A stretch of DNA of 64,000 nt. Origin: JAGTVG01 sp964543195. GTDB lineage: Bacteria > Bacteroidota > Bacteroidia > Cytophagales > Cyclobacteriaceae. This document shows, piece by piece, positions 61,659-64,000 of the stretch. The position numbers were made by a program, and so were the translations under genes. Numbering within the stretch: position 1 is the first letter of the stretch; every line of letters starts with the position of its first letter. A model generated the notes under the pieces. That model was given only the letters and a program-made list of their open reading frames with translations. It had not been told where the DNA came from and did no database searches. The stretch spans positions 36,560 to 100,559 of the forward strand of contig CAZIXF010000011.1 in the NCBI GenBank assembly GCA_964543195.1. The letters are read 5' to 3'.

Positions 61659-63095
61659 ATGAATTTATCCGAAATAATCAATAATGTTCCGGGTCTGCAG
61701 GAGATTTCCAGGGCGGCTGATGAGCTTGATTTTGACACGTACGTAGTTGGGGGTTTTGTCAGGGATCATTTACTGAAAAGAAAACGAAAAGAATTTGATA
61801 TTGACATTGTGGCGGTGGGCAGCGGGATTCAGCTGGCGAAAAAGGTAGCGGAAAGACTGGGAAAAAAGAAAGATGTTACCGTATATAGAAATTTTGGTAC
61901 GGCCATGTTCAGTCATGAGAATATTCAATTTGAATTTGTGGGTGCGAGAAAGGAATCATATCGCAGCGACTCCAGGAAACCGATCGTGGAAGACGGATCG
62001 CTTCAGGATGATCAGAATCGCAGGGATTTTACCATCAATGCACTGGCTATAAGTCTGAACCAATCAGATCTTGGCGAATTGATCGATCCGTTTGGCGGAC
62101 TGGATGATCTTAATAAAAAAATTATTAAAACCCCGCTGGATCCGGATCTGACTTTCTCCGATGATCCGTTGCGTATGTTAAGGGCCATCCGGTTTGCATC
62201 TCAGTTGGATTTCGATATCGAACCTGACACTTTCGAGGCCATAATTAATAACAAACACCGGATTGAAATTGTGTCCCAGGAGCGGATCACCGGTGAACTC
62301 GAAAAGATAATCATGACCCGCAAACTGTCTTATGGGTTTAAATTATTGTTTCACTCCGGTCTGTTGGGACTGGTATTTCCGGAAGTGGCCGACCTGCAAG
62401 GGGTAGAGCAAATCAAAGGTAAAGGACATAAGGATAATTTTTATCATACCCTACAGGTGCTCGATAATGTAGCCAAAAAAACAGATGATCTCTGGTTGAG
62501 GTGGGCAGCCCTTCTTCATGATGTCGCCAAGCCGGTTACCCAGCGATTTGATGAAAAGACCGGCTGGACTTTTCATGGTCATGAGGAAATCGGAGCCCGT
62601 ATGGTACCCAGGATCTTCAGAAAGATGAAACTGCCTATGGGCGAACCCATGCGGTTTGTTCAGAAAATGGTCCGTCTGCATTTAAGGCCCATTGCCCTTG
62701 TGTCCGAAGAGATCACTGATTCGGCAGCCCGCCGGTTATTGTTTGAAGCTGGTGATGATATCGATAAACTGATGTTGTTATGCAAGGCCGATATAACTTC
62801 AAAAAATCCTGAAAAAGTTAAAAGATATCTTAATAATTTTGCACGGGTCGAGAAAAAACTCGAAATGGTAGAAGAGAAGGATAAGGTCCGCAATTTTCAA
62901 CCACCGATTAGTGGTGATGAAATTATGGATATATTCGACCTTAAACCGAGCCGGGAGGTTGGAATCATAAAGAATGAGATCAAGGAGGCGATCCTGGACG
63001 GCAAGATCCGGAACAATTACAACGAAGCCTATGATTACATGATGTCCGTGGCCAGCCGGTTAGGAATCAGAACGGGTTCAAAAGAGAAAAATTAA
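61659..63095 (+). CDS. cca: CCA-adding-type tRNA nucleotidyltransferase with HD domain
   Basis: 478 residues. The polymerase-beta-like head has YVVGGFVRDHLL and the catalytic DxD in EFDIDIVAVG (about residues 24-52), then RRDFTINALAISL and DPLRMLRAIRFASQL (about 100-190), the family signatures. An HD phosphohydrolase domain follows (about 260-400: LLHDVAKP and FHGHEEIGARMV). Adds or repairs the 3' CCA of tRNAs, or poly(A) in related enzymes; in Bacteroidota this is normally the CCA enzyme. The start is fixed by the promoter at 61607-61634. Divergent from pyrG. Confidence 0.93.
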   Translation: MNLSEIINNVPGLQEISRAADELDFDTYVVGGFVRDHLLKRKRKEFDIDIVAVGSGIQLAKKVAERLGKKKDVTVYRNFGTAMFSHENIQFEFVGARKESYRSDSRKPIVEDGSLQDDQNRRDFTINALAISLNQSDLGELIDPFGGLDDLNKKIIKTPLDPDLTFSDDPLRMLRAIRFASQLDFDIEPDTFEAIINNKHRIEIVSQERITGELEKIIMTRKLSYGFKLLFHSGLLGLVFPEVADLQGVEQIKGKGHKDNFYHTLQVLDNVAKKTDDLWLRWAALLHDVAKPVTQRFDEKTGWTFHGHEEIGARMVPRIFRKMKLPMGEPMRFVQKMVRLHLRPIALVSEEITDSAARRLLFEAGDDIDKLMLLCKADITSKNPEKVKRYLNNFARVEKKLEMVEEKDKVRNFQPPISGDEIMDIFDLKPSREVGIIKNEIKEAILDGKIRNNYNEAYDYMMSVASRLGIRTGSKEKN

Positions 63096-63100
63096 ATAAA

Positions 63101-63811
63101 ATGAAAAAATTATCAGTATTTTTAATTGCAACAGCCCTGTTTTTTACTTTTAACGGCAGTTTTGCACAGGAGTCAACCGATATCAGGAACTCGGTTTTCT
63201 TCCGTATCCAGAAGGGAATCTATAACCGGGCCATAAAGTACAATGATGTGAATATGGCCGTCAGTGCATTATATAATTTATGCACCATGGATCCTCAGAA
63301 TGATTCCCTTCTATACTCCCTGGCCTATCATTATTTCGATAACCAGAATTATGTGTCTTCGATACTTACGCTGAATGATGTGTTGATGCTTAACCCGGGG
63401 AATATGGAGGCTATGGAAATGAAAGCCGTTTCACTGGAGCGTGTTGGCGCCAAGGAGAGGGCTATCGAACAATATGAATCGTTATACCTCAATGATGACA
63501 GCAACCTGAATTATCTCTACAAGGCGGCCGTCCTGCAATATGAATTAAAAAGATACCAGGAGTCTAAGACCAATGCGGATATCCTGCTTAACAAAGATCA
63601 ACTGGATGAGATAGTGTATTATTTTCCGGGTGAAAATAACCAGCAGCAGGAGGTTCCTCTGAAAGCAAGCCTGCATAATTTAAAAGGCCTGATCGCCAAA
63701 GATCAGGGAAACATGGAGGAGGCTAAAGAACAGTTTACGTTGGCTCTTGAAATTGTGCCGGAATTTAATCTGGCCAAACAGAATCTGGAGGAGATCGAAT
63801 CGGGCAACTAA
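63101..63811 (+). CDS. Secreted TPR-repeat protein
   Basis: 236 residues. Signal peptide (about 1-22, cut at FAQE), then three or four TPR-like units from about residue 48: NMAVSALYNLCTMDPQNDSL, SSILTLNDVLMLNPGN and NMEEAKEQFTLALEIVPEFN. TPR proteins are protein-interaction scaffolds. It begins five bases after the CCA-type gene and is probably co-transcribed with it. No more specific function can be given. Confidence 0.85.
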   Translation: MKKLSVFLIATALFFTFNGSFAQESTDIRNSVFFRIQKGIYNRAIKYNDVNMAVSALYNLCTMDPQNDSLLYSLAYHYFDNQNYVSSILTLNDVLMLNPGNMEAMEMKAVSLERVGAKERAIEQYESLYLNDDSNLNYLYKAAVLQYELKRYQESKTNADILLNKDQLDEIVYYFPGENNQQQEVPLKASLHNLKGLIAKDQGNMEEAKEQFTLALEIVPEFNLAKQNLEEIESGN

Positions 63812-63847
63812 TAGTTTATTAATGTTCCAATCACAATAACCAATATT

Positions 63848-63949
63848 CAATTAATTTCTCAATAATCAATTTCTTGATTCCCAAATCCCCCCGGGGATTT
63901 TCCCTCCTATGGTCGGATTTAAAGCAATTAATTTATCAATAATCAATTT
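63848..63949 (+). repeat. Pair of 25-base direct repeats around a CCCC/GGGG palindrome
   Basis: A 25-base unit starting CAATTAATTT at 63848-63872 recurs at 63925-63949 with one mismatch. Between them lies AAATCCCC-CC-GGGGATTT (63883-63900), an 8-base palindrome with a two-base loop that may end transcription of the TPR gene. The segment 63812-64000 contains no gene. Confidence 0.6.
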
Positions 63950-64000
63950 TTAACCCCGATTATTCATAAACCATTCTCAAAATAAACCGTTTTTACTATT

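Noticed and set aside
1..64000. tRNA, rRNA, riboswitch, prophage or insertion-sequence features
   Set aside because: No tRNA-like cloverleaf with a T-loop, no rRNA stretch, no transposase or integrase frame and no terminal inverted repeats were found in the gaps or genes.

Overview
The window reads as a chromosomal segment of a Bacteroidota bacterium, most likely class Bacteroidia (Bacteroidales/Marinilabiliales-like). The evidence is: several promoters of the Bacteroidota type (TTG, a spacer of 17-19 bases, then TAnnTTTG) in front of genes; the family's dcw gene order from mraZ to ftsZ with no ddl, murB or murF; Bacteroidota-type families (GSCFA, DUF4954, DUF5683, a DUF6452-like lipoprotein, DUF1080 with a GCTDP-type tail); an FtsZ ending in FLHDNVD; and many lipoproteins and sulfatases. 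I see no rRNA, tRNA, CRISPR array, prophage or intact insertion sequence.

Layout. 1-6.2 kb (+): the end of a D-2-hydroxyacid dehydrogenase, a membrane pentapeptide-repeat protein, two exported lipoprotein sulfatases and a small SAM methyltransferase. 6.3-8.4 kb (-): an exported polysaccharide-pyruvyl-transferase-like protein and a short-chain dehydrogenase lacking the usual Tyr/Lys pair. 8.8-24.1 kb (-): a complete, tightly packed division and cell-wall cluster, mraZ-rsmH-ftsL-ftsI-murE-mraY-murD-ftsW-murG-murC-ftsQ-ftsA-ftsZ. It has a clear promoter preceded by three perfect AAAGTGG heptamers at a 10-base period (a MraZ box) and ends in a hairpin plus T-run terminator.

24.4-27.9 kb: a thioredoxin-like lipoprotein facing a Gfo/Idh/MocA oxidoreductase and a DoxX protein. 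28.1-33.5 kb (+): a small orphan ORF, an acyl carrier protein, an ADP-forming acyl-CoA synthetase, a DUF4954 beta-helix protein and a TMEM220-like membrane protein without a normal start codon. 33.7-37.8 kb (+): a peptidoglycan-peptide salvage cluster (exported TIM-barrel protein, dipeptide epimerase, the C-terminal stump of a serine hydrolase, a YkfC-like NlpC/P60 lipoprotein), then a short ankyrin protein. 37.9-42.3 kb (+): SDR, DUF1080 protein, exported Mn-type superoxide dismutase, small membrane protein and an SDR-DUF2867 protein.

42.3-49.4 kb (-): two envelope proteins, PriA, a DUF255 thioredoxin-domain protein and a GSCFA protein. 49.4-52.8 kb (-): rpsF-rpsR-rplI with promoter and terminator, a membrane coiled-coil protein, a methyltransferase and apaG. 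52.9 kb (+): ung. 53.6-57.8 kb (-): parA-parB-DUF5683-dapB-lepB. 58.0-61.5 kb (-): pyrG-yidC. 61.7-63.8 kb (+): CCA-adding-type nucleotidyltransferase and a TPR protein. Overall this is a core housekeeping region (division, cell wall, chromosome partition, translation, replication restart) with accessory carbohydrate and envelope genes between the blocks. The most notable non-gene signal is the MraZ box; the most notable genes are the exported versions of normally cytosolic enzyme families and the two damaged genes at 33.1 and 35.6 kb.
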